Shown: positions 6,829-16,616, numbered from the stretch's first letter. The stretch: 32,962 bases of DNA from an uncultured Corynebacterium sp. (GCF_946221105.1 NZ_CAMICL010000022.1:1-32962); one strand, 5' to 3'. The notes: generated from the letters alone by a model not told the origin. Numbers and translations: made by a program.

Positions 6829-8034
6829 ATGAACGCCCGGCTGGACTACCGCCTAGTAGACACGCCCGCCGCCTACCGTGAAGCGGCGGGCGCACTCGCG
6901 CATGGTCGTGGCCCGTTCGCCGTGGACACTGAACGCGCATCCTCGTTCCGCTACGGCGACCGCTCTTTCCTCGTGCAAGTGGCGCGCCGCGGCGCGGGTA
7001 CATTTCTGATCGCACCTGAAGGTCACCGTGACGAGGTGCGCGAGATCTTCGCGCCTGTGCTTTGCGGCCAAGAATGGATCATCCATGCGGCGGGGGAAGA
7101 CCTGCGCAGCCTGGCGCTGCTCGGTTTGCACCCCGGCATCCTCTTCGACACAGAGCTGGCGTCCCGGATCGCCGGTTACGACCGCCCCAACCTCGCCGCC
7201 ATGGTCGAGCGTTTCGTCGGTGTGGAGCTGGAGAAGGGCCACGGCCACGAGGACTGGTCCCGCACACCACTGCCAAAGTCGTGGCAGGACTACGCTGCAC
7301 TCGACGTTGAATACCTCCACGAGTTGGCCGAGGCGCTCACAGAGGTCCTCGATGCGCAGGGCAAACTGCGCTGGGCATTCGAAGAATTCGCGCACCTGAT
7401 CGACATCTATTCGAGGGCTCCCCGCCCGGAGAAATCCTGGCGGGACATGAAAGGCGTGGCGTCGCTGCGCGACCAATCCGGGCTCCAGATCGCGCGAGAA
7501 CTCTGGCACGTTCGCGAAGAGATCAGTGAGCAGCAGGACATCGCCCCAGGACGATTGTTGCCCAACCGCGCACTATTGGATATCGCGCGCGCCGAACCGG
7601 ACTCCCCTCACGGACTCAATCGTGCCGTCGGGGGCAAAGGCATGCCATCGCGGGACGTACGACGCTGGCTCGGCGTGGTCGAGCGCGCACTGTCTGCAGA
7701 CCCCACTACGTGGCCAAGACGCAGAGACCCTCGCGTTAACAGCACCCCGTCGAAATCCGGCTGGGAGCGTCACTACCCCGAATCGTGGCAGATGCTGCAG
7801 TTGTGCCGAGAAGACATCGCGGCCACCGCAGAGGACCACGAGATTCGTCCCGACATCTTGCTCACACCCGCGATTTTGCGCGAAACGGTGTGGAACGCAC
7901 CCGACAGCGGGCCGGCCTGGGACACCCACCAGGCAGCAGCAGCCCTGGAAAAGGCGGGCGCGCGACCGTGGCAGATCCAAATCACTGCGCCACTTTTGGC
8001 CGCAGCGCACGCGGAGATGCTCGAGCTGGTGTAG
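6829..8034 (+). CDS. rnd: RNase D-type 3'-5' exonuclease with HRDC domain
   Basis: A 401-residue DEDDy-type exoribonuclease that probably trims 3' ends of tRNA and other stable RNA precursors. Exonuclease motifs: ExoI FAVDTERASSF (D33, E35), ExoII in IIHAAGEDLRSL (D91), and ExoIII YAALDVEYLHEL (Y155, D159), so all acidic ligands and the tyrosine are present. An HRDC nucleic-acid-binding domain follows at about 215-300, and the last 100 residues match the actinobacterial C-terminal extension. ATG 6829 is chosen over the adjacent in-frame TTG. The gene converges on dxs with an 8-nt gap and no room for a terminator. Confidence 0.93.
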   Translation: MNARLDYRLVDTPAAYREAAGALAHGRGPFAVDTERASSFRYGDRSFLVQVARRGAGTFLIAPEGHRDEVREIFAPVLCGQEWIIHAAGEDLRSLALLGLHPGILFDTELASRIAGYDRPNLAAMVERFVGVELEKGHGHEDWSRTPLPKSWQDYAALDVEYLHELAEALTEVLDAQGKLRWAFEEFAHLIDIYSRAPRPEKSWRDMKGVASLRDQSGLQIARELWHVREEISEQQDIAPGRLLPNRALLDIARAEPDSPHGLNRAVGGKGMPSRDVRRWLGVVERALSADPTTWPRRRDPRVNSTPSKSGWERHYPESWQMLQLCREDIAATAEDHEIRPDILLTPAILRETVWNAPDSGPAWDTHQAAAALEKAGARPWQIQITAPLLAAAHAEMLELV

Positions 8035-8042
8035 CGCTTGGC

Positions 8043-9968
8043 TTACGCTTCCGGGTCCGCCAGGCTGCCCGCCCATTCGCGGACCTGTTGGGCTGCAGAG
8101 ACCGGATCAAGGCCGTACTCCTGCAGGATCTCGCTGCGCGACGCGTGCAGCGGGAAGATGTCCGGGAATGCGAGTTGCCTCACCGGCGTGTCCACCTCCG
8201 CCGCCGCAAGCGCCTCGGCAACGGCGGAGCCCACGCCACCGCGGATCACGCCGTCTTCGTACACCACCGCCAGGTCGGCTTCCGCGGCCAATTCCAGCAC
8301 GTCCGAGGAGACGGGAATGACCCAGCGCGGGTCCACCACGGTTGCCCGGATGCCGTCGTCACGCACCGCCTCCGCTACCTCGAGGCCGTACTTCGCAAAC
8401 GCGCCGACGGCGACGATCAGCACGTCGATGTCGTTCTCGCCGCCCTCGCCTTCTGGGCAGAGCAGCACGTCGGTGCCGCCGGCGAGGCGCTCCAACGCGT
8501 CGATATCGGCGCCGACAGCGCCCTTCGGGAAGCGGACTACCGTCGGGCCATCGTCTACCGCAAGAGCCTCAGAGAACTCCTCCCGCAGGCGCGCCGCATC
8601 GCGCGGCGCGGCGATGCGGATGCCCGGCACGATGGAGGCGATGGCCATATCCCAGACGCCGTTGTGGCTGGCGCCGTCCGAGCCAGTGACGCCCGCGCGG
8701 TCGAGCACCAACGTCACAGGCTGATCAATCAGCCCCACATCCATGAGCAGCTGGTCGAACGCCCGGTTCAAAAACGTCGAGTACACCGCCACAACCGGGT
8801 GCAAGCCGCCGAGGGCCATGCCGGAGGCCGAAGCCACCGCGTGCTGCTCCGCAATACCGACGTCGAAGAAACGCTCCGGGAACTGCTCCGCGAAAGGCTG
8901 CAAACCGGTCGGCCCGGCCATCGCTGCGGTGATGGCCACAATGTCTTCGCGCTTGTGGCCGGCGCGCAGCAGCTCCTCGGTGAACACGGACGTCCAGCCC
9001 GGCTCAGACGCGGCGAGCGACTGCCCCGTCACCGGGTCAATCACACCCGTGGAGTGCATTTGGTCCGCAACGTTGTTCACGGCCGGGGCGAACCCGTGGC
9101 CCTTTTCAGTGACCACGTGCACGATCAGCGGGCCCTCGTAGCGCTTGGCGTACTTGAACGCGTTGAGCAGGCTCTTGATGTCGTGGCCCTCAACTGGGCC
9201 AACGTACTTCATGCCCAGCTCCGGGAACATTTCGGTGGGCAGCACCTGGTACTTCACGCCCTCCTTGAGCGCGTGCAGCGCGTCGAAGGTGCGCTCGCCC
9301 ACCCAGCCCATGGACTTCAGCGTCTTCTTGCCGGACTCCATCACTTCGTCGTACGCCGGCTGCATGCGCAGCGCCGCGAGCTGGTCGCGCAGCTTTGTCA
9401 GGTTGTTGGCGAGCCCGCCGATGGTCGGCGAGTATGACCGGCCGTTGTCGTTGACCACGACAACGACGTTGCGGTTGGCCGCCGCGATGTTGTTCAGCGC
9501 CTCCCAGCACATGCCGCCTGTCAACGCCCCGTCGCCCACAACGGCGACAACGTTATCGCCGTCACGGCCCTGCAGCGCCTTCGCCTTGGCAAGGCCGTCC
9601 GCATACGACAGCGACGCACTCGCGTGCGAGGACTCGGTCCAATCGTGCTCCGACTCCGCGCGCGCCGTGTATCCGGAAAGACCGCCCTTCTTGCGCAGGG
9701 TGTCGAACTGCCCGCCGCGGCCGGTGAGGATCTTGTGCACGTACGACTGGTGGGACGTGTCCCAAATAATCGGGTCGTTCGGCGAGTCGAACGTGTAGTG
9801 CAGCGCGATTGTCATCTCCACCACGCCCAGGTTCGGGCCGAGGTGCCCGCCGGTGGCGGAGACCTTCTGGATCAGCATCTCGCGGATCTCGTCCGCCAGA
9901 TCTTCGAGCTGCGCAGGAGAAAGCTGGCGGACATCCGCTGGCGTCGCAATGTGCTCGAGTAGTGCCAC
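8043..9968 (-). CDS. dxs: 1-deoxy-D-xylulose-5-phosphate synthase
   Basis: A 641-residue thiamine-diphosphate enzyme that condenses pyruvate and glyceraldehyde 3-phosphate, the entry step of the MEP isoprenoid pathway and thus of menaquinone and decaprenyl phosphate synthesis. Visible features are GGHLGPNLG (40-48), the ThDP/Mg site GDGALTGG (145-152) with N173 in VVNDNGRSYSP, the catalytic Glu E374 in FDVGIAEQHAV, and the transketolase C-terminal domain with DRAGVTGSDG. GTG 9968 is preferred because it aligns with family N-termini (VALLEHIATPADV), with AAGGAG 12 nt upstream. A GTG at 10034, one base after the upstream gene's stop, would add 22 low-complexity residues and is possible. It is last in the unit running from dut. 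Confidence 0.96.
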   Translation of the reverse strand: MALLEHIATPADVRQLSPAQLEDLADEIREMLIQKVSATGGHLGPNLGVVEMTIALHYTFDSPNDPIIWDTSHQSYVHKILTGRGGQFDTLRKKGGLSGYTARAESEHDWTESSHASASLSYADGLAKAKALQGRDGDNVVAVVGDGALTGGMCWEALNNIAAANRNVVVVVNDNGRSYSPTIGGLANNLTKLRDQLAALRMQPAYDEVMESGKKTLKSMGWVGERTFDALHALKEGVKYQVLPTEMFPELGMKYVGPVEGHDIKSLLNAFKYAKRYEGPLIVHVVTEKGHGFAPAVNNVADQMHSTGVIDPVTGQSLAASEPGWTSVFTEELLRAGHKREDIVAITAAMAGPTGLQPFAEQFPERFFDVGIAEQHAVASASGMALGGLHPVVAVYSTFLNRAFDQLLMDVGLIDQPVTLVLDRAGVTGSDGASHNGVWDMAIASIVPGIRIAAPRDAARLREEFSEALAVDDGPTVVRFPKGAVGADIDALERLAGGTDVLLCPEGEGGENDIDVLIVAVGAFAKYGLEVAEAVRDDGIRATVVDPRWVIPVSSDVLELAAEADLAVVYEDGVIRGGVGSAVAEALAAAEVDTPVRQLAFPDIFPLHASRSEILQEYGLDPVSAAQQVREWAGSLADPEA

Positions 9969-10035
9969 AGTCCTGTCGTACTCCTTCGCCGTGTCGGGCG
10001 CGCCCGGAGTGGGCGCAGCTGCCGTTTCGTTCACG

Positions 10036-11334
10036 CTAGTTTACACGCTGGCTTTGAGACGAAGATTCGTCCCGCTTCACCGGCTCAAGCACCGCGATCA
10101 CTTCGAAGTGGTGGGTGTTCGGAAACGCGTCGATAAGCTTCATCTGTTTGACCGCGTAACCGTGTTCTCCGAAGCCCGCCAGATCGCGCGCAAACGTCGC
10201 CGGGTCGCAGCCGACGTGGATGATGCGCTCCGGTGCCGCCTGAGCGATCGCGCGGACCACGTCCGCACCTGCACCGGCACGCGGCGGATCCAGCACAACC
10301 AAACCGGGGCGCTCCAGCTCGCCCACAACCGCCGCCGCATCGCCGTGGTGCACGCGCACATCGCACGCGTCGGCAACCTGCTGGCGACGGGAGGTGGCTG
10401 CGCTGGAATAGTCCACCGATTCGACCCGGCCGCCGCCCAGTGCTTCATTCATCGCCGGCACGAACGCCCCGACGCCGCCGTAGAGGTCCCAACCCACGAG
10501 GTTGGTGTACTCGCCTGCACCCCACTGGGCAATCACGTCGGAATACGCCTCGGGGGCTTTCTGGTGCGCCTGCCAGAACGCGGTCGGCGGGAAGACGAAG
10601 TCGAACCCGCGCACCTGTTCCACCAGCTCGCCCGGGCCTTCCAGCACGCGCTCGACGCGCTCCACGCGGCGGCCACGCTGCGCAGCCTGGGTCTCCACCA
10701 CGTGGCGGGAGCCCTCAGTGTCGACCGCAACAACGAGCTCTGCGCCGGGAGTGAACTTCCCAGCTCCATCGCCCACAATGTCGTCGAGCAACCCCGGCAC
10801 CGGCTGGGTGCACGGCACCCCCGCGACCACTTCGGTGGAACGCGCCCGCCGCATGCCGGCATTGCCCTGGCTGTCCACGCCGAGCCTGACGCGGGTACGC
10901 CACCCGGTCACCGGCGCAAGCTGAACAGTCTCAACCGAGTCGAGGTCAAAGCTGTCCAGCACCCCAGATCGGGAGGACAGCGCGCCCAGCTGACCAAGAA
11001 GCACCTCTCGCTTGAACCCCAGTTGCGCATCTGCTGCGATGTGGGAGAAATCGCAGCACCCCGCCCCCGCGGCAACCGCGGGGCAGGTTGGGTCGACGCG
11101 GTGCGGCGACGGGTCAACCACAGCGGTTGTCTCCGCGCGGGCCCAACGCTTCTTCACCTTCGTCAGCGTCGCCTCCACCGTGTCACCGGGGATTGCGCCA
11201 CGGACAAACACCACGCGGCCGTCGGGCGCGTCGGCGATGCCTTCGCCGCCGTGCGCCATGGCCCGGACACGCAAACGCACCGGCGCGCCCACCGCTACAG
11301 CGGGCGCACCGGCGCCATCAGTCATCTCCGCCAC
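10036..11334 (-). CDS. TrmA/RlmD-family RNA (uracil-5-)-methyltransferase
   Basis: A 432-residue class I methyltransferase with an N-terminal TRAM RNA-binding domain (about 15-75), a CPAVAAGAGCCDF cluster (three cysteines, 84-94, fewer than the usual four-Cys iron-sulfur set), and a SAM-dependent C-terminal domain. The SAM motif is DLYGGVGAF (283-291), DPPRAG is at 349-354, and the catalytic cysteine is C376 in HVGCDPATFARDL. The family converts U to m5U in rRNA or tRNA; the target cannot be read from the sequence. The GTG start directly abuts the TAA of the DUF3710 gene, implying coupled translation. dxs follows. From memory it corresponds to Rv2689c. Confidence 0.9.
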   Translation of the reverse strand: MAEMTDGAGAPAVAVGAPVRLRVRAMAHGGEGIADAPDGRVVFVRGAIPGDTVEATLTKVKKRWARAETTAVVDPSPHRVDPTCPAVAAGAGCCDFSHIAADAQLGFKREVLLGQLGALSSRSGVLDSFDLDSVETVQLAPVTGWRTRVRLGVDSQGNAGMRRARSTEVVAGVPCTQPVPGLLDDIVGDGAGKFTPGAELVVAVDTEGSRHVVETQAAQRGRRVERVERVLEGPGELVEQVRGFDFVFPPTAFWQAHQKAPEAYSDVIAQWGAGEYTNLVGWDLYGGVGAFVPAMNEALGGGRVESVDYSSAATSRRQQVADACDVRVHHGDAAAVVGELERPGLVVLDPPRAGAGADVVRAIAQAAPERIIHVGCDPATFARDLAGFGEHGYAVKQMKLIDAFPNTHHFEVIAVLEPVKRDESSSQSQRVN

Positions 11335-12324
11335 TTATTCGGCAGCAGACGGGTTGTCGCCGCCTGCCTTCGTGCTGCCGCCGGCAGCGCGACGCTCGCG
11401 CAGCTCCTGCAGCTGCTTCTGGTTCTCCACATTCTGGGCGATGATCTGCTTCAGCGCATCGCCCAGGGCGTTCGGGTTACCCTCCGCCGGCGTCTGTGCG
11501 GAAGCCTGGCCCTGACGCGCCTTCGCCTCAGCCGCCGCCTGCACCTGCTGCGCCAGCTGTGCCGGCAGGACTACCTGCAGGGAATTGCCGGCTAGGATCG
11601 GATCCTCGCCGCGGTACACAAAGGAGCGTGCGATGGTCTCGCGGCCGATCTCGGCGAGCTGGTCTTCAGACCCGGTCGGCGCCGCCAGGGTGACGCGGTA
11701 CAGCCAGCGCGGGCCTTCCACACCGATGATGCGGATGACACCGTTCGTGCCAGTGCCAACAATCTCCTGGCCCCACGGGCCCTGTTGGATCTCCACCGGC
11801 ATGCCTTCGGAGCGCATGCCCGCGATGATCTCCTCCGAGGATTCCTCCCAGAGGCCGCCGGTGCGCGGCGCGGCGAATGCGACCGGGGTGATACGGCCGT
11901 AGCGGGTGACTACGTGGACCATCTTCGGGCCCTGCTCGCCCATCTCCACCTGCACCTGCGATTCCTTCGGCAGCGGAACGCGGATGGAGCCGAGGTTCAG
12001 GGTGACGTTGGAGAAGTCCGAGAAATCGAAGTCCTCAATGTCCACGTTGTCGCCGTCGAACGGGCCGGTGGAACCGCCAACCGGGTCGTAGTCGGTCAGT
12101 GCTTCCACACCAGCGGCAGCGGAAGCGACAGGTGCGGCAGCGGAGGCAGCCTCCTGCTTTTCGACGGGCTTTTCCACGGACACAGCTTCGTCAGCTGCCT
12201 CGGTCATCGGCGCTGTCTCAGGCACCGCCTCGGGCTGTTCCTGCTTCGGCTCGAGCGGCGAGGACTCTACAGGGTTTTCCTGCTTCTGCTTCTTCTTTTT
12301 CTTGCCAAACGGCCAAAATGCCAT
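11335..12324 (-). CDS. DUF3710 domain protein, function unknown
   Basis: A 329-residue protein. It opens with MAFWPFG and a short lysine run, then a Glu/Pro/Ala-rich low-complexity region to about residue 85. The DUF3710 globular domain covers about 85-270 (GSIRVPLPKE, HVVTRYGRITPVAFAAP, GVEGPRWLYRV). The charged C-terminus may form a coiled coil (LKQIIAQNVENQKQLQELRE). No TM helix or signal peptide is seen; the FWPFGKKKKK start could be a membrane-surface or nucleic-acid contact. It is common beside dut in actinobacteria (Rv2696c-type) with no assigned biochemical role. GGGAG lies about 9 nt before the ATG. The stop abuts the methyltransferase start. Confidence 0.87.
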   Translation of the reverse strand: MAFWPFGKKKKKQKQENPVESSPLEPKQEQPEAVPETAPMTEAADEAVSVEKPVEKQEAASAAAPVASAAAGVEALTDYDPVGGSTGPFDGDNVDIEDFDFSDFSNVTLNLGSIRVPLPKESQVQVEMGEQGPKMVHVVTRYGRITPVAFAAPRTGGLWEESSEEIIAGMRSEGMPVEIQQGPWGQEIVGTGTNGVIRIIGVEGPRWLYRVTLAAPTGSEDQLAEIGRETIARSFVYRGEDPILAGNSLQVVLPAQLAQQVQAAAEAKARQGQASAQTPAEGNPNALGDALKQIIAQNVENQKQLQELRERRAAGGSTKAGGDNPSAAE

Positions 12325-12408
12325 CGGTGGTCACTCCCTAAATTGGTGGTCGCAGATGAGCGTAAGTCTTATGTTTGCGGTTATTGACTGTAGTCCGCGC
12401 TAGCGGCG

Positions 12409-12900
12409 TTAGTGCGTACCGGTCGAGCCGTACCCGCCGTCGCCGCGCAGCGTCTCGTCTAAAGCCTCAACCTCGGTGAAATCCACCAGCTCCACACGCT
12501 GAATCACCAGCTGCGCAATGCGCATGCCGCGCGTGATTTCGATCGGCTCTGAACGGTCGGTGTTGAGCAGGCAGACCTTCAACTCCCCGCGGTAGCCCGC
12601 GTCGATGGTGCCTGGCGTGTTGACGATGCTCAGCCCGTGCTTGGCAGCCATGCCGGAGCGCGGGTGGATCAGGCCGACAGTGCCCACCGGCAGCGCGATG
12701 GCCACCCCGGTGGCTACCAGCGCCCGCTCCCCCGGCTGCAACACCAGGTCTTGCGCGGAATACAGGTCCGCGCCGGCATCCTCCGGATGCGCCCGCATCG
12801 GCATGGGCAAATCCGGATCGAGGCGCTTGACCGGAATCGGCGGGAGCGGATCGCCCTCGTAAGCGCCGAAAGTGCTGTGCGTGCTGTTTTGGTTCTCCAC
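12409..12900 (-). CDS. dut: dUTP diphosphatase
   Basis: A 163-residue trimeric dUTPase that hydrolyses dUTP to dUMP and pyrophosphate, supplying dTMP precursor and keeping uracil out of DNA. The conserved motifs are visible: I DAGADLYS (41-48), II RSGMA (81-85), III GTIDAGYRGELKV (97-109) with the catalytic Asp, IV around RGMRIAQLVI, and V RGDGGYGSTG (152-161), the Gly-rich flexible arm over the active site. GTG 12900 is chosen because TAGTGT lies exactly 7 nt upstream; a GTG at 12909 would add three residues but falls inside that -10 box. It is first in the dut, DUF3710, methyltransferase, dxs unit, with an 84-nt gap before DUF3710. Confidence 0.96.
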   Translation of the reverse strand: MENQNSTHSTFGAYEGDPLPPIPVKRLDPDLPMPMRAHPEDAGADLYSAQDLVLQPGERALVATGVAIALPVGTVGLIHPRSGMAAKHGLSIVNTPGTIDAGYRGELKVCLLNTDRSEPIEITRGMRIAQLVIQRVELVDFTEVEALDETLRGDGGYGSTGTH

Positions 12901-12907
12901 CCGCCCC

Positions 12908-12913
12908 ACACTA
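12908..12913 (-). promoter_or_regulatory. -10 box of a leaderless dut promoter
   Basis: Minus-strand TAGTGT is followed by 7 nt and then GTG 12900. This spacing decides the dut start codon. Confidence 0.55.
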
Positions 12914-13007
12914 CGTCAGTGCCTCTACGTCATGGGCACTTCTCCAGGGCTCCGCGCCGCTTGCCCCCGCAGTTGGCGCGCAAGTATGCCCAGGCGTTTG
13001 CCCCGCC

Positions 13008-13013
13008 TATTGT
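13008..13013 (+). promoter_or_regulatory. -10 box of a leaderless DUF3093 promoter
   Basis: TATTGT lies 7 nt before GTG 13021. Together with the dut promoter it defines the divergent 120-bp region 12901-13020. Confidence 0.55.
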
Positions 13014-13020
13014 GGAATGC

Positions 13021-13563
13021 GTGAGTGAGACCGCTTCGACCCCTGCAAACCCCGGCTCCGATAATGCCGCACCGGCTGCGGCGGCACCACAGGCAAAGGT
13101 GCTCTACACGGAGCGTCAGTGGGTGCCTTGGTATTGGTGGGCTGCCCTCGCCGGGCTCGCCCTGCTGCTCGCCGGGCAGTTCGGCCTCAACCGCAACGTG
13201 TGGTGGTTCGCGGTTCCGCTCGTGCTGTTCACGGCGCTGTTCGCGTGGTTCTTGTTCTGGCTGTCGCGCACCACAGTCTCCGTCGAGCAGGATCCAGACG
13301 GCACGCGTTGGCTGCTCGTCGACGACGCGAACCTGCCCAACACAGTGGTTTCGCGCTCGATGGTGGTGCCGGGTTCCGCCCGCCAAAACGCGCTGGGCCG
13401 TCAGTTGGACCCGGCGGCGTATTTGGTTTCGCGCCCGTGGGTCACCGAGCACGTGCTGATCGTCCTGGATGATCCCGAGGACCCCACGCCGTACTGGCTC
13501 ATCTCGTCGAAGAACCCGGAGAAGGTGCTGGCGGCTTTCGCGCCAGGCACCGTTGCCGGTTAG
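13021..13563 (+). CDS. DUF3093 membrane protein
   Basis: A 180-residue protein of the DUF3093 family. A disordered Ala/Pro-rich head (1-25) precedes VLYTERQWVPWYWW and two closely spaced TM helices (about 37-54 and 60-81). A soluble, mostly beta domain follows, with a RPWVTEHVLIVLDDPEDPTP segment and PYWLISSKNPEKVLAAF near the end. Function is unknown. It sits opposite dut, as its homologue does beside dut in mycobacteria. GTG 13021 is fixed by the -10 box 7 nt upstream; the longer open frame upstream overlaps dut. Confidence 0.82.
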   Translation: MSETASTPANPGSDNAAPAAAAPQAKVLYTERQWVPWYWWAALAGLALLLAGQFGLNRNVWWFAVPLVLFTALFAWFLFWLSRTTVSVEQDPDGTRWLLVDDANLPNTVVSRSMVVPGSARQNALGRQLDPAAYLVSRPWVTEHVLIVLDDPEDPTPYWLISSKNPEKVLAAFAPGTVAG

Positions 13564-13607
13564 AACGGCTAGACCATTTAGCCCAGTTAAGCCACGGTAA
13601 ACGACTT

Positions 13608-13643
13608 AGGGCGGCGCCACCTGACCAGGTGGCGCCGCCCTTT
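13608..13643. terminator. Terminator between convergent DUF3093 and DUF4193 genes
   Basis: A perfect 15-bp inverted repeat (13608-13622 with 13627-13641, loop GACC) with core GGGCGGCGCCACC is followed by a short T run. A second small palindrome, TAAGCAATTGCTTA (13653-13666), overlaps the DUF4193 stop. Confidence 0.85.
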
Positions 13644-13646
13644 AGC

Positions 13647-13663
13647 CGTCGATAAGCAATTGC
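13647..13663. repeat. Convergent-end motif, copy 2
   Basis: CGTCGATAAGCAATTGC, preceded by TTAGC, matches 5301-5317 and 16599-16616. Confidence 0.45.
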
Positions 13664-13957
13664 TTACTCGCAGTCGAGGCAGATTTTCGAGCCGTCGTCC
13701 TCGGTGTAGGCGAGACGCTTCTGATTCTGCACGAGGAAGCAGGATGCGCAGGTGAACTCGTCGTCCTGCCGCGGCTTGACCTCGACGTTGAGCTCCTCGC
13801 TGGAAAGGTCCTGGGTCGGAGGCTCCACCGGTTCCACGATTTCACCGTCGTCGTCCATGCTGCTGCCAGCTACTTCAGCAGCCTTGAGCCCTTCCAAGGA
13901 GTCGGTCTCAATCTCATCGTCCATGCGGCGGCGCGGCGCATCGTAATCGGTGGCCAT
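13664..13957 (-). CDS. DUF4193 zinc-ribbon-like small protein
   Basis: A 97-residue acidic protein. Residues 1-66 are highly charged and probably disordered. The C-terminus holds two CxxC pairs, C70/C73 (CASC) and C93/C96 (CLDC), separated by 19 residues as in a zinc ribbon, and the protein ends one residue after the last cysteine. DUF4193 proteins are conserved in actinobacteria without an assigned role. A zinc-ribbon with an acidic tail is compatible with binding RNA polymerase or RNA, but that is inference. The ATG has a GGAGG ribosome site about 9 nt upstream. Confidence 0.9.
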   Translation of the reverse strand: MATDYDAPRRRMDDEIETDSLEGLKAAEVAGSSMDDDGEIVEPVEPPTQDLSSEELNVEVKPRQDDEFTCASCFLVQNQKRLAYTEDDGSKICLDCE

Positions 13958-14110
13958 GGTGGTGTGTCCTCCAGCTCAGCGTGGTCGCCCCTGGAAGGGG
14001 CCTGAATGTCGTTATTTGAGCGGAATACTAGGTCAAACGTATAGCCCTGTCATCTTTCCAGCTCAGGGGACGAAAATATCGCTCACACGGCGGGGCTGCC
14101 GTCACGTTTG

Positions 14111-14116
14111 TACACT
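14111..14116 (+). promoter_or_regulatory. -10 box of a leaderless ppgK promoter
   Basis: TACACT lies 8 nt before ATG 14125 and no ribosome site is present. Confidence 0.5.
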
Positions 14117-14124
14117 CCCATTGC

Positions 14125-14883
14125 ATGACGCAAAAGGCTCTGGGTTTCGGTGTGGATATCGGCGGCTCCGGTGTGAAGGGCGCTGTAGTGGATCTGCACA
14201 CCGGGGAGTTTGTGGGCGAGCGGGTAAAGATTGCCACGCCGAAGCCCGCAACACCGGACGCGGTCGCCGAGGTCGTCGCGCAAATCGTCCGCGAATGCGA
14301 CTGGGATGGCCCGGTCGGCATCACTCTCCCATCGGTGGTCACCCAGCAGATCGCGCGCACCGCGGCCAACATCGACGAATCGTGGGTGGGCACCAACGTG
14401 CACGACCTCTTCACCGAGGCGCTGGGCCACGACACCATCTCTGTACTCAATGACGCAGACGCGGCTGGCATTGCGGAGGTGGCATTCGGTGACGAGGCCG
14501 CCCGCAGCGGCGCTGTCATTTTCCTTACATTCGGCACGGGCATCGGTTCCGCGTTTTTGGTGGACGGTACTTTATTCCCCAACACCGAACTCGGGCACAT
14601 GCTTATCGACGGCACGGAGGCAGAGCATTTCGCCTCCTCCGCCGCAAAAGACCGGGAGGAGCTCAGCTACAAAAAGTGGGCCAAGCGCGTGGATAAGGTC
14701 CTTCACGAATACGACCAGCTGTTCAACCCGGCGGCGTTTGTTGTCGGCGGCGGCATTTCCCGGCACGCGGACAAATGGGTGCCGCTGCTGAGCGTGGATA
14801 CCCCGGTGGTTCCGGCGGCGTTGCGCAACCGGGCTGGGATCGTGGGAGCGGCGATGGCCGCCCAGGACCATGTCGCACCGTAG
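14125..14883 (+). CDS. ppgK: Polyphosphate glucokinase
   Basis: A 252-residue ROK-family kinase that phosphorylates glucose to glucose 6-phosphate with polyphosphate, and often ATP, as donor. The phosphate-binding loop is DIGGSGVKG (11-19). The catalytic Asp is D110 in LNDADAAG, the second phosphate motif is TFGTGIGSAF (135-144), and the sugar-binding Glu/His lie in ELGHMLIDG (155-163). The length and the position directly before the primary sigma-factor gene match corynebacterial and mycobacterial ppgK. The start is supported by a -10 box 8 nt upstream. The 164-nt gap to sigA probably contains only promoters. Confidence 0.94.
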   Translation: MTQKALGFGVDIGGSGVKGAVVDLHTGEFVGERVKIATPKPATPDAVAEVVAQIVRECDWDGPVGITLPSVVTQQIARTAANIDESWVGTNVHDLFTEALGHDTISVLNDADAAGIAEVAFGDEAARSGAVIFLTFGTGIGSAFLVDGTLFPNTELGHMLIDGTEAEHFASSAAKDREELSYKKWAKRVDKVLHEYDQLFNPAAFVVGGGISRHADKWVPLLSVDTPVVPAALRNRAGIVGAAMAAQDHVAP

Positions 14884-14939
14884 GCACGCTGCTCGGTGAT
14901 GTACGGTAGTTGCCGTTGAGCGGTCAGCCAGCGGGGGAA

Positions 14940-14969
14940 GGAATACCCCGTGTGGCGAGCTGTTAATAT
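14940..14969 (+). promoter_or_regulatory. Overlapping promoter elements upstream of sigA
   Basis: GGAATA (14940-14945) and TGTTAA (14961-14966) resemble an ECF-sigma (sigma-H type) promoter, GGAAT-N17-GTT. TAATAT (14964-14969) is also a good housekeeping -10. Other TANNNT candidates are TACGGT (14902-14907) and TAAGGT (15019-15024). The gap 14884-15047 therefore looks like a multi-promoter control region; I see no coding potential in it. Confidence 0.4.
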
Positions 14970-15047
14970 GGGCGATCTGAAAATTTTTGGACGCATACGT
15001 ACCCTGGATTGCCAGTGGTAAGGTCCGATTGACTCGAAAGGGCGTAC

Positions 15048-16538
<1,491 letters not shown>

Positions 16539-16563
16539 CAGACTGGGTTTACCCCGCAACGCA

Positions 16564-16597
16564 CTAACGCCCCGACCGTTCTTGGTCGGGGCGTTAG
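16564..16597. terminator. Terminator between convergent sigA and DUF4190 genes
   Basis: A perfect 14-bp inverted repeat, CTAACGCCCCGACC (16564-16577) with its complement (16584-16597), encloses loop GTTCTT. There is no clear T tract. It sits 25 nt after the sigA stop and 19 nt before the DUF4190 stop. Confidence 0.78.
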
Positions 16598-16598
16598 C

Positions 16599-16616
16599 CG
16601 TCGAAAAGCAAAGTGC
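16599..16616. repeat. Convergent-end motif, copy 3
   Basis: CGTCGAAAAGCAAAGTGC, preceded by TTAGC as at 13647, is the third copy of the element seen at 5301-5317 and 13647-13663. Confidence 0.4.

Noticed and set aside
7785..9437. 550-residue plus-strand open frame opposite dxs
   Set aside because: It spans the end of the RNase D gene and the dxs coding strand complement, is His/Arg-rich, and is a typical high-GC shadow frame.
14884..15047. Riboswitch or small RNA in the ppgK-sigA gap
   Set aside because: No known riboswitch core or conserved stem set is recognisable; promoter-like elements account for the visible signals.
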